A stretch of DNA of 64,000 nt from Stercorarius parasiticus (GCA_013396915.1 VWZL01002028.1:96939-160938); one strand, 5' to 3'. Positions 45,601-59,983 are shown, counted from the stretch's first letter. The notes: a model not told the origin generated them from the sequence alone. Program-made: numbers and translations.

Positions 45601-48600
45601 AGACTGTAAATCGCAGCTCTCCTAGCCTGCAAAATGATACCGTCTGACTGCAGGCTCAGAGTGAGCGAAAAGAGTTGCATCAGACTCCAGAAACAGTGCA
45701 GTAATTCATCTCTGATTTGGCAAAATGCTTTAATAGGTACGAACACTGACTGAAAGAAAATGCTGGCATTCTGCCTTGGTTTACTACCTCACGCCCCTTT
45801 TCTTCCCCACAACCCCTTTTCCTCCTCGCTGCAAAAGTAAGTATGTCAAAGGAAACAGATTTACCAAAATTACAATCCTGCATGTGAGCCGGCCAGTTTT
45901 CACAGTATTGCAGTCAAGAGCATTTGCTGTTGGAACGCACCACTTTGGATATCAAAGAGAGATTTGATCAGAAGGCTAATGGGTGTTCTGAGCAGCAACA
46001 TTTGTCCCTCAGTTTGCTTTGAAAGCTCTTTTCCATGTACAATAAAAGTAGCCATACACTTTTGTGCAACTGCTACCCAATACCCACAATAAGTGATTAT
46101 AAGTGAAAGGAACTACTGATTCACTTAGTCATCTTCTGTCACAGATGCCCAATGACCAAACACTAACCGACTCTTTGAAATCTTTTTCAAAGTACATCTA
46201 TGCAAACAGGGCGAAAAAAATTACTCCAAATACTTGTAGTTTTATCGGTAGCTGCTGTGACTACTGATCAGCCCTCTGCAGTTCTTTGGAAATGAGAAAT
46301 GTGTTTTGAGATTCACAGTGGAAAGAGATGAATAGACCTTGCAAACTTACCCCTAAATTAAGAAATCCGTATTGATACTGCAACTACCAATGAAAAACTA
46401 CATTGTGAGGATTTTGTTCTCCAATGGTACTGTATATTGTGTAAATAAAGAACTGATCAGATTACGTCTCCTGCTAGGGTGATTCTTCACACTTATGATT
46501 TTGAGAACAGAAAGTCTCAAATACAATTGCCCCAGGTCCTAATACACATGGGCTGTAAATACTCCAGAACCCCGAAAGAAGCAACTGAGCCTGTTAGAGG
46601 AGGGACCATTTCATCCCCTTTTCCCCACAACTTCTGGAATAAGGTCAAGACTCTCCTTTCCTCCAGAGACTGTGAGATGAGGAAAATACTAATCTCTTAC
46701 CCCAACTTGGGAGAGGATGAGAAGAGCCCTGGCACTTGGTCTCCTATTGTTTTTAGATGACTGGTGGCTGTTTTCCTGATGGGTCATGCATGCTATTCCC
46801 TCTGCCAGTTTGCGCTGCTGGTGAGAGCCCAGCAGCTGCTTCCTCTGACCTCTGCATGGTTCGAGTGTCTTGTTTTTCGGCTTGCCGCGCCTTGCCCCCC
46901 TGGAGCGTATGAACCATTCTCTCCCACCGTGAGGCAGAGGGAGCCTGGGGCAGGGTGAGATCAAGTACGAGCTTGCTTCACAGATGCAGGTCACTAGCAG
47001 AGACGGGCCGGGCCGGTATTCTGAGTACTGGTGGTATTCCTGCACTGAGAAGAGTAAAAGAGTGGTGTGCTTGCTAGAGACCAGTGAGCTCAGTTGTTTG
47101 AATAAGTGAGACTCTTAACAATATTATTTGGACTGCAGTACTTGGAGGCATCTGGCCAGGATTTAATCGTGTGTCTTCTCCAGTGTGCTGTTGGTCATGT
47201 CCCTTTTTATTTTTTTCCCCTTCCTGTGCTTTTCTCTGGCCAATTGAAATTTGAAAGCTATAAAAAGAAGGAATTTTTTTACAAGGATCAGAAGTGCACA
47301 ATTTTTCCTCTTATTGTAAGTTTTAATATTGCTGATATCCATCAAATTTACTTGTTGCTTGACATGTCAGGGTGAATATATACAACTCTCTTTCCTGAGG
47401 ATAGCTGAAGTGACAGATGATTTCATTGTTGGGTGTACAATAGGCATAAGTACAATGGAAAAGAAGGGCTGACATCTGCTATGGTGATATGTTTTCAAAA
47501 ACATGTATTGTCATCTCTTGCTTTTGTGTGTTATGCAATGATAATTAGGAGTGGCAAAGTGAGCATCAGTTTGGCTGCTTTGCGGTGATTCAGAGTTTCT
47601 ACTCGGCAATCTGTATTTGCGCCTTCCAGTGCCTGACAGTGCAGTACATATGTTCAGATACCACATCTTTCTGTTTCTGAAGTAGTGTGCTAACTGTGCA
47701 AAGAGAGCAAAGGAACTGTTGTTTATATGAACTAAAATCTAGCAGTCCTTATGGAGGTCAGCTCCAGATGTCTCCATTCTGTCTGTGAAATGTCCACATG
47801 GAAGTCCTGGAATGTCCACCCTGGAATTTCTCCCGTTAATTTTCTATGCTCTATGTTTTCTCTCTCCTGGTACTCTCTCTACCCTGAGCGTGAAGTTTAC
47901 ATGTTTCATGCCCACACCATACCATGGCAGTGAAAACTATAATACTGTAATCACCATCCAATGACTAACCCATAACTGAAGAATGATCTTTATATCTCTG
48001 CTGAATTTGGCTCATATTCCCCATTTGAAAAACTTCTGCAAGTCCAGATACGACTGGTGGGTAATAAGGTAACACAGCCCACTTGAAATAGTAACCTGTA
48101 TTCTCTGCTGATAGCCATATTCCCAAGCAGCTCAGGATCCCACCATGTGGGGGATCTACATTTTTAGGTAACATGGTAGTTCTTGCCCTAAAGTCCATTT
48201 CTAATCTAAAAGGAAGAGCAAGCAGGTAGAAGAGAAAAGCAGAGGAAGGCATAGAGGGGCCGTAATTGCAAATGCAGATTCAAACCCGATAGCTGCAGTC
48301 ATAGCTGTCAACACACTGCAGCGCTCAATGTGCATTTCACAAAGCTGAGAGAGACGTTGAAGATGGTGCTTACAAAACAAGAGTTGATTCTTTGTGTAAA
48401 AGGTAGTCTAGGAAGAAATGAAAGCAGTGGCAAGGGAATCAGATGTTGGCGGAGCAAAGAGTAGAGCTGATCTTTTAATGGGAGAAAGATCACAACAGGA
48501 GAGGGGAGACGTGTTGTGAAGAGCTTTCAGAGAAAAACCAGAAAAGAGGTTGCATTTCCTTTTCCCTCACCAAGGGTTTAATTTTCTCCCCAAATACCCT

Positions 48601-49889
48601 GCATACTACATCACCTGAACATATTGTGTGCCCAGCCTATCTCATCACCACCACCCAACACACTAAGGAAAAGCTGTGTTCCTTGTTTTACATGCAGTGA
48701 ATTAATGATTTACTCATTCAACCTTTACATATATAAAGCTATTTTCCCTGTCTAGGGATGGTTGCAGTACTCATAGTACTTTTTACTACTGGTAGCAATT
48801 CTCCATGGGGAGGTGACACATCTCCTGCTGCACTTGGGCTTTGGAGTTTTTTGCCTCCAAACAGGTCTGAAGAGGGACTTTGGGAGGGGATGAAACTTTG
48901 CTCCTGTCGCAGGTGTGGGCTGTTAAACAGCAGTGTGGAGCTGGCAGGGCCATAATGAGCCTCAGCTGTGCCAAAGCCAGCACCAGCTAATGAGAGCTGT
49001 GGTGGCCATGACAGGCCCTAAGCAAGCCCTGCGGTCAGGTCCTTGGTCTGAAGATGTGCTCTTGTCCCTGTCCTGAGGTGGTTTTACAGGACTGCCTGCA
49101 GAAGAAATACAGGTAGGCAGCAATCAGCGCAGTTGATCTTTGTGGTGGTGTCAGGGATGAGTTTAAGGCGGGGGGGAAGTATCAATTTGCACATGTGAAT
49201 ACTTTGTGTAGAGGCTGGTAATATTGGTCCTTTGTTGATAAAGAGGGCTTAATTTTGGAACCTGTCAGGAGAATTCACTGTTCCTTTGTAAAAATTCTGA
49301 TAGGTGAGGTGTACATTTCCCTGCTACTGCATATAGTCTATATAAGCATTCAGAATTTCCAGTGCTTTTGTAATATAATAAATATGAGGGTTTGGGGTTG
49401 TTTGTAACTGAACTATTTCTTGTAGTAGCAGATAGAATTTTCAGTTGGGCTTCTGTTGTGCTAAATCTTGTTCAAGCTCAAACTCCATGCCTGTTTCTGA
49501 AGAAGGAAGAAAAAAAAAAAGAGTATTTTAGTCATCACTGCTAAGTACAAGGTGCCTTGAGTTTTCTGAGCTCTGTGGTAGGATAAAATACAGTAAAATA
49601 AGGCTTGTTACTTTATTGTTATGTTATAAAATTAACTTACTTATAGGCAATGAAAGAATCTTACACGATGCTGAAAAAAACCCTAATGTGTGAAGGCTTT
49701 ACTAAAGCATAAATTTGGTATAGCCTACAGTCTCTCATCTTAGTTGTCAAAAAAAGTGGTCTCCTGTTACACTTCACTATATGTTGATATGTGGGGCTAT
49801 TTTTAACTACTATTTTCATCAGAAAAGTCAAATTAAGAGGAGCTAGTGAAGACAAAATCACATCTCAAGATATAGACGTTGTAGTAAAG

Positions 49890-49955
49890 TCTGAAGATTT
49901 GTTCCTTGAGCTCTGCTCCTGATTTGTTATATGACTTGAGTAAGTTCCTATGTGT
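49890..49955 (+). mobile_element. Possible MIR/CORE-SINE relic
   Basis: GAGCTCTGCTCCTGATTTG followed by TTATATGACTTGAGTAAGT resembles the tRNA-to-core part of MIR (GCTCTGCCACTTACTAG, then TGTGACCTTGGGCAAGT). It is short and diverged. Confidence 0.4.
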
Positions 49956-52900
49956 GTTCTGGATCAGAGCCTGAGCCCTGTAGTTAGCTTGTTTTGTATG
50001 TTTTCAGTAGTAAAAGGACAAAAGCTATGAGATGGGATCCTCTGGCGTTAGGATCAGCCTATTCTTGCCCCTTTCTCACCATGGGGACAATGAGAGAGCA
50101 GAGGAAGGAGCTGTAGATGAATTTTTGATGTGCTTTAGCAATTCCACAGTGGCAGAGGGAAGAAGCAGAGACAATTGGAATGTGCAGGGCTGTGTTTCAT
50201 CTTAACTGCGTGCAAAAAAACCCCAATAAATACTTCTCTGTCTCTTTGAAGGATTGAAGTATAATTAATGGACGAAAGTTTAGGCTACCTTCATTTGTGT
50301 CCAATTTATCCTTAGCTTAACTGCAAACTTTTCCCTTCTGTAAGAGAAGGTAAATGCTTGATTGTACCTCTGTGGTTATCCTTGCAGCATGTGTAGCACC
50401 TGTGGTAGATCTGCCCTAAAACATGTGGAGTGAAAACAGACTAAATGACTAAAACTTGGTCTTGCTGTTGATAAAGGAGGGCACTTGTGGTGAGACACTA
50501 ACTTGAATAATGGGGCCTTTACTCCTTGTCCGAGAGCCTGTGGAAAGGATAGGAAACTAGTAGGATTGTCTGTGATAGTTCTTGGGGTGGGACACACTGC
50601 AATTAAGACACATAAATGAAGCAGTTCTTATAATGAACCTGTCTTGGGTTGTTTGTTGTCTGCCAGCACAATTGCTGTTAATGTGGTGTGATGGACGGTG
50701 TCCTGAGCTGCCATCAGCTGGAGAACAGAAGAAAGCTAGTACATTGACTTTTTTTTTTTTAAATCATCCCCTCAAACTCTGTATTAATATAAGATTTAAA
50801 AAATTCCAGTCCCCTAAGGTAAGGCTTCTCAAATTTCTTAGGGGGGAAAAGTCTGCAGACAATATTATTTCAAATACAAACTAAATGCTAGATTACATTT
50901 TGAACATTGCCTACATTTGCACAACTTTGTGGTTTTTGCTTGCATGAGTAAAAAGGCTAGTGAGTTGTTGGTTTTTTTTGCTCTTAGTAGTTTGGACAAC
51001 CCACTGAAGTCTTTCAAGCCATAGATTGAGAAATACCTCCTTGATTCATCTTTTATTCAATCCTTTGTTTTCTATTCTCTTTCCATTTTCTTCCTCCTTT
51101 AGGCAGCCTAGTTTGCCTCTTGCTTTTTTCCCCACTTTCCAAAAATCAAGAGTATTAAAACTAAGTGAAAAGTGCAAACCGCTCTCATAGCGATTCTTGT
51201 GCCATGTGGTAGTGGACTTTTTTTCTTTATCTTAATTTCAATTCACATGGTTGTATCTCTGTGACTAAGAGCAAGGGTGGTTTTGTTTTGGTCTGAAACA
51301 CTTCTCAAAACAATGAAGCTCATACTTAATGATTAGAGCTATAAGGAGAATGTTCTTTAATTATGTATTTGAACCTTTAGTTTAGTCACCTGTAGTCTTC
51401 ATTTTGGTATGTACATGCGTTTCTGAACCAGGGCCTCTGCATCCCTTTCTCCCCACCTCTGTCTGTTATTTGACTAATGAAAAATATATAATTGAGAGGT
51501 AAAGTGGAGAGCAAACCTGAAGGTAGAGAGTTGTTAATAATGTTTGTCTTTATTGCCCCTTTGGATGGTTCTACAGAATAGGACTGGAGTGGCATCAGAG
51601 GGCACAGGCGTTTGTTGGGGCAGCGGTGCTCTGAGGGGTGGCAGAGAGGTTCTCTGTTCACGATTTTGGCCTGTCTTTGCCCCTTCTGTATGGGAAGCAT
51701 GATGTGTATAACTGGCAGCTTAAAAATGCAGAATTTACCATCTGTGTCTCTTCTTTGTCTTCCTGCTTGGCTTTTGACAACACCATTTTAGGGCTGGGTG
51801 GCAGCAAGATAGACAGAGGGCAAGGTGCAAGCTGTGGGAGGAGGCTGGGCGTACCTTTCCCAGAGAGAGCTTGCTCTTATGCTCCCATTTACTTTCTGTT
51901 CCCCTCTTACTGGTACAGAGTTGTGTTGTGCTGGTTGGACCAAACTATGAATACCCTCATGTTAAAGCTAAACCTTTTTGATAGGCTGTTTTTAACCTGA
52001 ATCAGTTATTACTTGGCTGAATGCACAACTGCATGGGCAAATGTGCTGGCATAATATGAATGAGAGCCATCAAAGAGCAAATGAAAAAGTGAGGAAAAGG
52101 GACAAGGGGCTGATAAAGTTGGTATTGCTGCTGAGATATGCCTGTCAAATCATGACACAGGAGTGTGATTGCAGTAGAGCAGTACGTGTTGTGCTAGAGA
52201 TTCACCAAATGCGTCTCTTGAATAGTCTGGAGAGGCATCTGTCCTCTCTTGTCAAGGCTCATTAGCATGCATAGTCAGGAGCATAAGATTTTGGTTATCT
52301 TTATATGACTAGATGAAGGCAAAAGTGCTTTTACAGTCACAAAATGTCATTGCTGTCTTAGAAACGTAGCCCTAGTGCATAAGAGAGTAATTTCTTTTAA
52401 TAGCTGCTAGTTTTGGGATAAGTCAAGGTAAGAGGAAGACAAGGAAAACCGAAATTGTTCATATGCAGTGTACTCAGTAACACTTGGATACCGTGACACT
52501 GCATGCTCTAAAGTCCACCTTCAGTAATTTTCATGTGCAATCCAAATATTGTGCCAGGTGTTTTGGTGGCTGAAACTGAGCACAGAGGGAGTTTGGCTCA
52601 GAATGGCCAAACACTTGCTAAGCATGATCTCTTTAGAGAACCAGTTGCGAAGAAATGCTAAGTGTTGGCATGTATCCATAACCCTACCAATAACAAGGTA
52701 TGGTCAACTATAGCTAGAGCTGCAAAAAAATTTGGTCACCCATTGGGGATCCTTAAGATGAGATCCCTCTTTTATAATATAGTCTATGATGGAAGAAGAA
52801 GTGGAAGCTATTCTGATCCATTTTGCAGCAGTCTGGAGGTAGGAATGCTCTCAGACAAAGTGGTGAGAACCAGTTTCTTCGTGTCCCTATGTTGCAGGGG

Positions 52901-54177
52901 CCAAACAGGTATCTCCTGCATCTGAGGAGGAAGCCCTGGGTGTCTCCTGACAGGTGTTGCCTGTTGAAATGCTGTCACTGCAGAGATAAGAGGGAATGTC
53001 ACTGTCTAGTTAAATAAGTTGAACAGGAAGCTGTAAGGTCTATCCCATTACTCAATGTCCCTGCATTTCTTTTGTTCATTTGCACTAGTGTAGTGAGCAA
53101 GATGCAAAAGTAGGACTCTAGCTCGAGTGCCCTAAACACTATATGACACCTCAGGCTGTATTTTGACCCTTGCATTCTTGACTGTATGATGACACAATTT
53201 CTAAAGGAGGGATCAGCCCTGTGATTGTGCTGTCTGGGGAAGAAATCTAACTGCTAGGCTGTTATGCAGAGGCTGGATGGTGCTACTTAGTACCCTAACT
53301 TTCGTCTTAATATATTATAGCACACATGAATGTGTTCCCCAAAATGAGGAAAGCCCTTTTCCTTTGATGGCAGAAATACAAATACCCTGTACTTAAGAGA
53401 TTCACAAGTGGGGAATAATTTGTCTCCTAATGATGGGTTGGTGTCTAACTTCCACTGATGCCAATTGGAAGTGCCTCCTAGAAACTGTGTTCTACTGATT
53501 TCTGTGAAATATTTGAAGAGAGGATTTTTGACAAGAGGTCTGGGATCATAGGTGTCATCTGAAGTAGTTCCCGGAACTTTTTAATGGGACTCAACGTGCT
53601 GCACAGATGGTCACGTCCCTCACCAGGATCCCCTCCAAACTCTTCATTGAGCAGTGTTGTAATTGCAATATGTAAAAAGGTTGAATTAACTGCTTTTATA
53701 GCTAAAGAGTAGATCCAGCATTTAAAAGGTTCAGATGCACTGTGCTTACTCAAAGCTGTTCTTATTTACTATAGACTTAGCAACATAAAGTTATGTGACT
53801 TTACAAACTTGCAATTTTGTACAAATAAAAAAAAAAAAATCCAAATCCCCAACAAACAACGCAAACCAGAACCTTTGCCAATTGAGTATGGATCCGTGTT
53901 GGTAAATGACGGAAAGTAAATAACAAATCACACAATGTTGTGTTTGTGGTTTTGTCTCTGTTGGTCTCTGCAGCCAACTACCTTTGAATCAGGAGATAAG
54001 AGTACATGTAGTTCATGCATGTTTACAGTAAATAATGTGACATTTTGGAATGTGATACTGCAGGCAGTGCATCATTTCAACATAATCTTCACCAGTATTT
54101 GCTCCAAAGTACTTTTAGGATGCAGTAGCCTGTTGGGCCTCCAGAAGGTAGAAGACATGGGTTCATATTTAAGATCT

Positions 54178-54245
54178 AAATCACACAGAAGAAGAAGAGT
54201 TAAACCCAAGTCCTCTGTATCCAAACAGAGTGCTCCTTTAACCCT
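54178..54245 (-). mobile_element. MIR/CORE-SINE-like relic
   Basis: TCACACAGAAGAAGAAGAG then AAACCCAAGTCCTCTG and CAGAGTGCTCC follow the order of a reversed MIR core and head (TCACACAG, then AACCCAGGTC, CTCTGACTCC and GTGCTC). It is moderately convincing by eye. Confidence 0.5.
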
Positions 54246-55747
54246 GCTTAATTTGGAGCCTGAATATCTCAGTTTTTTCATCGAAAGGCAATCTATTTGG
54301 ACATCTAACCCCAAAGAGGAGAGTTTCCAGGGAATTGGGTGCTACTTTTTTTGGTTATTTCTATGAGGAAGGGGGTGTGCATCTAGAAGATGGGTTTTAG
54401 CTGCAGCTCTAGGATGTGTGAAGAAATAACAGGCTATGTGAGAATATCCAAAATCATCCCTGCTTACAGTTGTAGTTTTAACTTTCCTTAGCCCTTTCAG
54501 AGTTGCTTGTGTTACTGAGTGATGTTGCCTGTAGATGCTGGAGTTTTCTTAATCATGATGTAGATGGATAAGAGCAGCCTAACAGTGCAGGGCTGTGATT
54601 TCCTGGGCTTGATAAACTTTGTTTGAAAGAACTGTGAGTCCAAAAAGACTGTCTTTGTCAATTACCATTTACCTCATGCATTTATTTCCAGCTGGATTAA
54701 TTGCTAAAAAGACTGTGCTGTACAAACTTGGTGAGTGCTGATTTTACCAACACAATGAGAGGATGGGGGAAAACAAATAGGCACCCACGCAAAGGTTTCA
54801 AATTGGAAAGAAGACTGACTGCTCACAAGTGAAAGAAGCAGAGTATTCCCAGTAGTGACATGGCTGATGTGAAACCTTTGCTCTCATTTCTGAGGCTTTT
54901 GACACATGATAACTTTCTTCTATCTGTCTCTCCTTCCCTCCCTCCCCCTACCAAGCGGAGCACTGTGGGGCTGCCCTCAGCTGTCTGCCTTCCTCACCAC
55001 CCCTTTCTAGCAAAAATTGCCATTCCGCTCCCCACACGCACAACCAAGAAAACCTTTTTTAAACCATAGTGAGTTTGATGTTAAAGCTATCGCCTTCAGT
55101 GGTCGCTACAGAAACTTTAACAACATTCTAGCGAATATGAGTGCTTCAGTCTTAGTTTTTCCTGAGTTATTACGAGCCCTTGGATAAGGATGCCCTCTTA
55201 GAGCTTTAATTCAACTTGTGCTATTTAAAAAATAATTTTCTAGATGGAGGCTGGAAGAATGCATTAAGATAGTCTAATCTGAGACCTTTGCAAAGAATGC
55301 ATGTGTGATCTTGGCCAACGATGCCTGCAGGTAACCCAGTGACCTAGCGTATCTCTTAGAAATTTATGCTCTTCAGCCTTGATCTGAAGATTGTGACTGC
55401 TGGTCCGTTCGTGTTCATTGCAGCCTTGGGTAATTTGAATTTCTAGTAGTTGTTTTGCCTTTGTCTAAGAGATGGAGCCCTCTAGTTATAGCTACTCTCT
55501 TTGTATAAGTACCTGTAGATTGTGATCAAGTTAACTTTTGACCTTCTCTTTGATAAGTTAAATCCCCAAATCATCCTCAGTGTGAGGCCTTGTGTCAATT
55601 TTGTGTCATTCTTCTAGGCAATTTTTTTTTTGGAGGGGGGTGGGAATGGCAAAGGGTCAAATTCTTGGTAAAAGGAGCTCCCATGTACTAACTTGTATTT
55701 CTAATATGGAAGTACCATGGCCTTTTCAGTATTCGTGTGTATTGTGG

Positions 55748-55848
55748 TAATTAAACATTAACATTCCCATTTCACAAACTGAGAAACTGGATCTGAGGAG
55801 TCAGGTAACTTGTTTGGGGTCATATTGTGATCCATCAACGCCTGCTCT
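55748..55848 (-). mobile_element. MIR/CORE-SINE-like relic
   Basis: CATTCCCATTTCACAAACTG, then AGAAACTGGATCTGAGGAG, GTAACTTGTTTGGGGTCA and TATTGTGATCC match the reversed MIR core in order and spacing. Of the MIR-like relics listed in this window, this and the one at 18655 are the clearest. Confidence 0.6.
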
Positions 55849-55976
55849 CCTCCTCTTCCTGCTGGACATCCACTGCAGTACTACTGCTCACCATCTGAAC
55901 ACCAATGCTCCCTCCACGATGACTTTGAGATGCTAGTTGTTACTGGCATGTGTACCCATGTGCATTCCCTTGTTGT

Positions 55977-55994
55977 AAAAAAAAAAAAAAAAAA
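55977..55994. repeat. Poly(A) run (18)
   Basis: Eighteen consecutive A are followed by CAACAAAAAACACC. No processed pseudogene or SINE body is recognisable upstream, so I call it a simple repeat only. Confidence 0.85.
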
Positions 55995-58659
55995 CAACAA
56001 AAAACACCAAAAGTTAGAACATTGTTAAAGTTAGGAAGTCTAACACTTCAAAGGGGAAAAAAAAATCACTTTTAAGACTGTTAAAAAAGTTGTCACCTTT
56101 TTCATACATTATGGAAGTGTCTCACTATGTCAGTGCAGATGCTTTTATTTTATCTTTCTACAAATACTTCTGGCCTCACTAAGTATACAGAACAACAGCA
56201 AAGGTATAAGTCGCCAAAAATAAGAGAAGTAGTCAAAAGTGTTAAAGCAAATTCGGCTTGTAATTGAGAACTGAGTCTTACATTCTTCTTCCAAAGTTAT
56301 TCTGAGAAGAGCCTCCGCTTTTGAAGTATTCTCTGTAACTAACATCTGGGTTGGCCTTCTGTCATTGCACTGAGGAAAAACAGATGATCTGATATGAGCA
56401 AATGTATGTTTTGAGTTGCTTTTAACGAACATGTCTAAATAACTCACATTAGTTACAGGTACTATTGATGCACGTATATTATTGAGACACCAAAACTTGA
56501 AGCAATGTGTAACTTAGAACAGGCTTTAGAGAAGCTTGCAAATCCAGTTGGCAGTGTCTAGAAGGAATTATGGATATTCTTACCAGATTGTGACCTTGCA
56601 AATTCCTTTATAGGGCATGTTCTTTGTTAATATCTCTGAGACTGTTGCATTTCAATACATTTAAATTCCTTTCCTTTGTTTGTGCCTGGAATGTGTGTTC
56701 TTAGTTACCTAGTTATTGAAGGCTTGCATGCCTTTTTGTCTCTAATCGGTCCTAGAACATTACTGTCTCCATGGCAGAAGAGGATGGGTACAGCTGATAA
56801 TAGTATCTATTTAACACTTTCCTCAAATAATGTCTCCTGAATAGAAGGAACTGGCAGGCAAGAGCCTGTTCTCAGGTCACTTTGTAAACTTCTGTGGCAG
56901 TATTTTAGACTCTTGTTACAAGGTTGCTACGAGGCAGGAGGGAAGACTAATATTTTCTTAGTTCAAAGGGCTCCAAAATGGATAATCCAGTTTATCAGAA
57001 ATTCAGTTTATTCCCTGACCAAGCAGGTTGGTTTTTGGCAGAAGCAAACAATTAATAAAGGCCAGCTTGTCTAATCAAGAAGGACAAGGATAGCCAGGAC
57101 AGACTTTAAAAGGACCCAGTTTATCCTACCAGTGGAAGTAATGTTACTTTTTTTTTAAATAGGGTTTTATCTTTGAATTTTAGAGAGAGGTAAACCAAAA
57201 GATAGCTGAGAATTCCAGTTGGTATGTCTTTACATCTTTTGGGTCCTAGGAAAACATAATTCACAAATCTGTCCTGTAACAGTTGCAGTTGGTCCATTAA
57301 ATCAGATGTTTGATTCAAGCTACCAGAAAGATCCCAAGCAATGGGAGGGAGGTGGGACTCCAAATATGTCCTTTCCTTATTAACAATTTACCAAGTGCGG
57401 GAAGGATAATCTCATCAAATCACAGTAAATAGTTCCAATATGTTCTCATAGTTATCTCCTATCTTGTCACTACTGGGCCTAGAGTCACTAGAATTTGAGT
57501 AGAGTTTGGTTTATTATTAACCAAAGCTTATGTAAGATGTTATTGCATCTGATTCTATTTTTGCAGTTACTTGGACTCTGTTGATCTTTCAAACACAAAA
57601 TGCTGCCTGTGTAAAAGTGCTCGTACAAAGCAATTGTAATTCCCACTGGCTGGGCAACAAATTGGAACTCACAAGGCGGGTGGTATGGCCTGCCCATGTT
57701 TTCTGTAGACCAAAATGTGATGCCTTTGCTTTTCTGAGGGATCTTGAGGTAGTGCTGGAGGGGTCAGGTGAGAAGTAGGGGAGGACACCACCATGTACAC
57801 AATGTCACAGACTTGAGCTGTAAGACGGCGTAAACCCTGCTGGCAGGGTGCCACCGCCAGGAGCGAGACCCTTTGGAGGTGGGTGCCGCCAAGTGCTGCA
57901 TCACCCAAGCTCAGGAGAACCGGAGGCTTTGCAGGCTCCTCATCCCGTGCACGTGGGGTTCTGGGACAGGGCTCCTCACAGATCAGTTGCAGAACGCCTC
58001 AAAAAATTGCTGTGCAGAGGTAACGGGGCAGGGTATGCAGGCTTTCCAGGCAGCTTGCTGGCCTGTGGCAGGAGGCTAGCTAGCTGTGTGGCAAAACAAG
58101 CACCTCCTGGTTGGGTTTTCCAGCTCTGTACCTTTTTGCGGGGTTATGGGAATTCTCCAGAACAGTACCAGCCTGTGGGAGCCTGGAGAATTTGGGCACG
58201 CAGAACTACACCCTTGCGCAATGTGTGGTCGGTGTGGGATTGATCAATTACTGCTCTGTACGATGAGATGTCAGTTTGGCCTTTTAGATTTTTCTCAGTA
58301 CCACTACTACTCTGCTGGTTTTTATTTTTTTTTTCCTTGGAGGCGTAAGTGGGAACAGGAGAGGACAGGCAGGACCAAGGGAGCCAAAATCCCAGGATGG
58401 ACACAAATGGGATTTTTTTCAGGAACAGGCATAGCCCTGCCATCAATGATGAGATGTGGAGAATAACTCCTGCCTCTTTCCCTTGCACACCCACAAACTG
58501 GGTGATGGTACTGAACTCCACCTGCTCCAGGCAGGCACAGGGTGGCCCCACAGTCCTGCTCCCCCTGGCCTTCCCAAATGTGCCAGCGTGGTGGGCAGGT
58601 CGGTCAGATCCAGCATGGGAGGTTGGGGAGTTGTGAAAAAAGCTGATAGTGCCCTGTGA

Positions 58660-58680
58660 GGGGGGGCAGGGAGAGGGGGG
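58660..58680 (+). repeat. G-quadruplex-type tract
   Basis: Seven G, then CA, three G, AGA and six G on the + strand allow four G-tracts with short loops. Confidence 0.6.
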
Positions 58681-59955
58681 AGACAGGATACAGTACCCCC
58701 ATATACATGTCCACCGCAGCAAGGCATCAGGATATGGAGATTTAAGAACATAGCCAAAATCTCCTGGCTGATGTGAATCAAATACATGGCACATTTATAC
58801 ACGCTGTGCTCGTGTGCAGCCTGTCAGAGGAGGAAAGACTTTTTTTTTTTTAATGTTTTGGGTTTGCCTGCATCATAAATATATGCATAAATAAATGCGT
58901 GGGACTTCCTTAAACCTTTTAATCTCTGCTGTGTTTTATCCTGCATCAGAAGAGGGAGGGGAACCAGAGAGGCACAAAGCGGGACCTGTGGCTCCTGTGT
59001 AGAGCTGCACGTCAGCTTATGGTGAAGGACACCACTATCTCTGATCCGCTTACCTGCAGGCAGCCGGCGTGCCTTGCCGATGCCGACAGTCTAAGTACAG
59101 CCCTGGCGAGGCATCCTTGGCCATCGGGCAGCAGTTGGAGTTCCTCGCCTGGCGCCCCGAGGGCTACGTGTGGTGGGGTTCTCCAGCTGTCCGTGTAAGG
59201 GTGAGATAGTGACCTTAGAAACCTGGATGTTTTGCAGACTGAGGGCCCAATCTCGCTTTCAGATCTGCCTCGTACCTCTCCTCAGGGTTGAAAACCTTCT
59301 GGGGCGTGAGGGTACCTCTAAGTTTCTGTGAAGTCTTGAAGCACATGTGACTGTTTTGGAGAGGAAAATTGCCAGAGCATGTAACAGCTGTCTCTGGCAT
59401 GAAACTGCAGGGAGAAATGCAACTTATCAGTGCCAGTGACACAAAAGTATGTGGTAGCTCCCCCAGGTTTTGTCTAAGCCACTTCTTGGGGTGTTTTTGT
59501 GGTTCCTTAGCAGTACAGAGGTGTATGTCAGGGTGTGCTGGAGAGCCCCAGAGCTTGGAGCTGCAGCTGTGGGCCACCAGTACTTTTGCTTGACACATGC
59601 TAGATCAGGGCGTGAGCACCAAAACAAAAAGACTGGTGTCTTGAGGAGGGGGAAATGGGGCTGTTGCGTGAGAGTCAATGTCTTTGACTTATCTGAGTCA
59701 CAGGCATAAACAGCTGAAGGAAATAGGCTGGTTGATGTATGTGCTCTTGCTAAATAGCATACAAAATGTGAAATCTGCTTTTCCCAGGGAGGGGGGGGAG
59801 GAGTCTGCTTTTCATCTTTCTTCTCTATCCTGCCATAATTTAAAAAATAAACAACAACAACAAAAAAACAAATTGAAAAAACTTCCAGGACCTCAATTAT
59901 CTTTTAATAGCCCTTTGCCAAGCTGGATAGAAATCAGTCAAGTCCAAAAGGTAGC

Positions 59956-59983
59956 TGGGGGGAGGGGGGGGCTTGGATGGGGT
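59956..59983 (+). repeat. G-quadruplex-type tract
   Basis: Six G, A, eight G, CTTGGAT and four G on the + strand allow four G-tracts with short loops. A similar but shorter G-rich run lies at 59787-59801. Confidence 0.6.

Larger units (their letters stand above)
42609..57800. other. Intergenic region, no gene recognised
   Basis: I looked for exons with splice-site context and known motifs and found none. Open frames of 60-143 codons occur on both strands without recognisable motifs. A short run near 46850-47025 is richer in CpG than its surroundings. MIR-like relics near 49890, 54180 and 55750 are listed separately. Confidence 0.55.

Noticed and set aside
55950..56040. Processed pseudogene ending in the A18 run
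   Set aside because: No gene-like or SINE-like body is visible upstream of the A run, and no target duplication is seen.
57848..58466. Open frames of 126-131 codons as a gene
   Set aside because: They overlap each other and a longer minus-strand frame, have no domain signature, and follow the local rise in GC.
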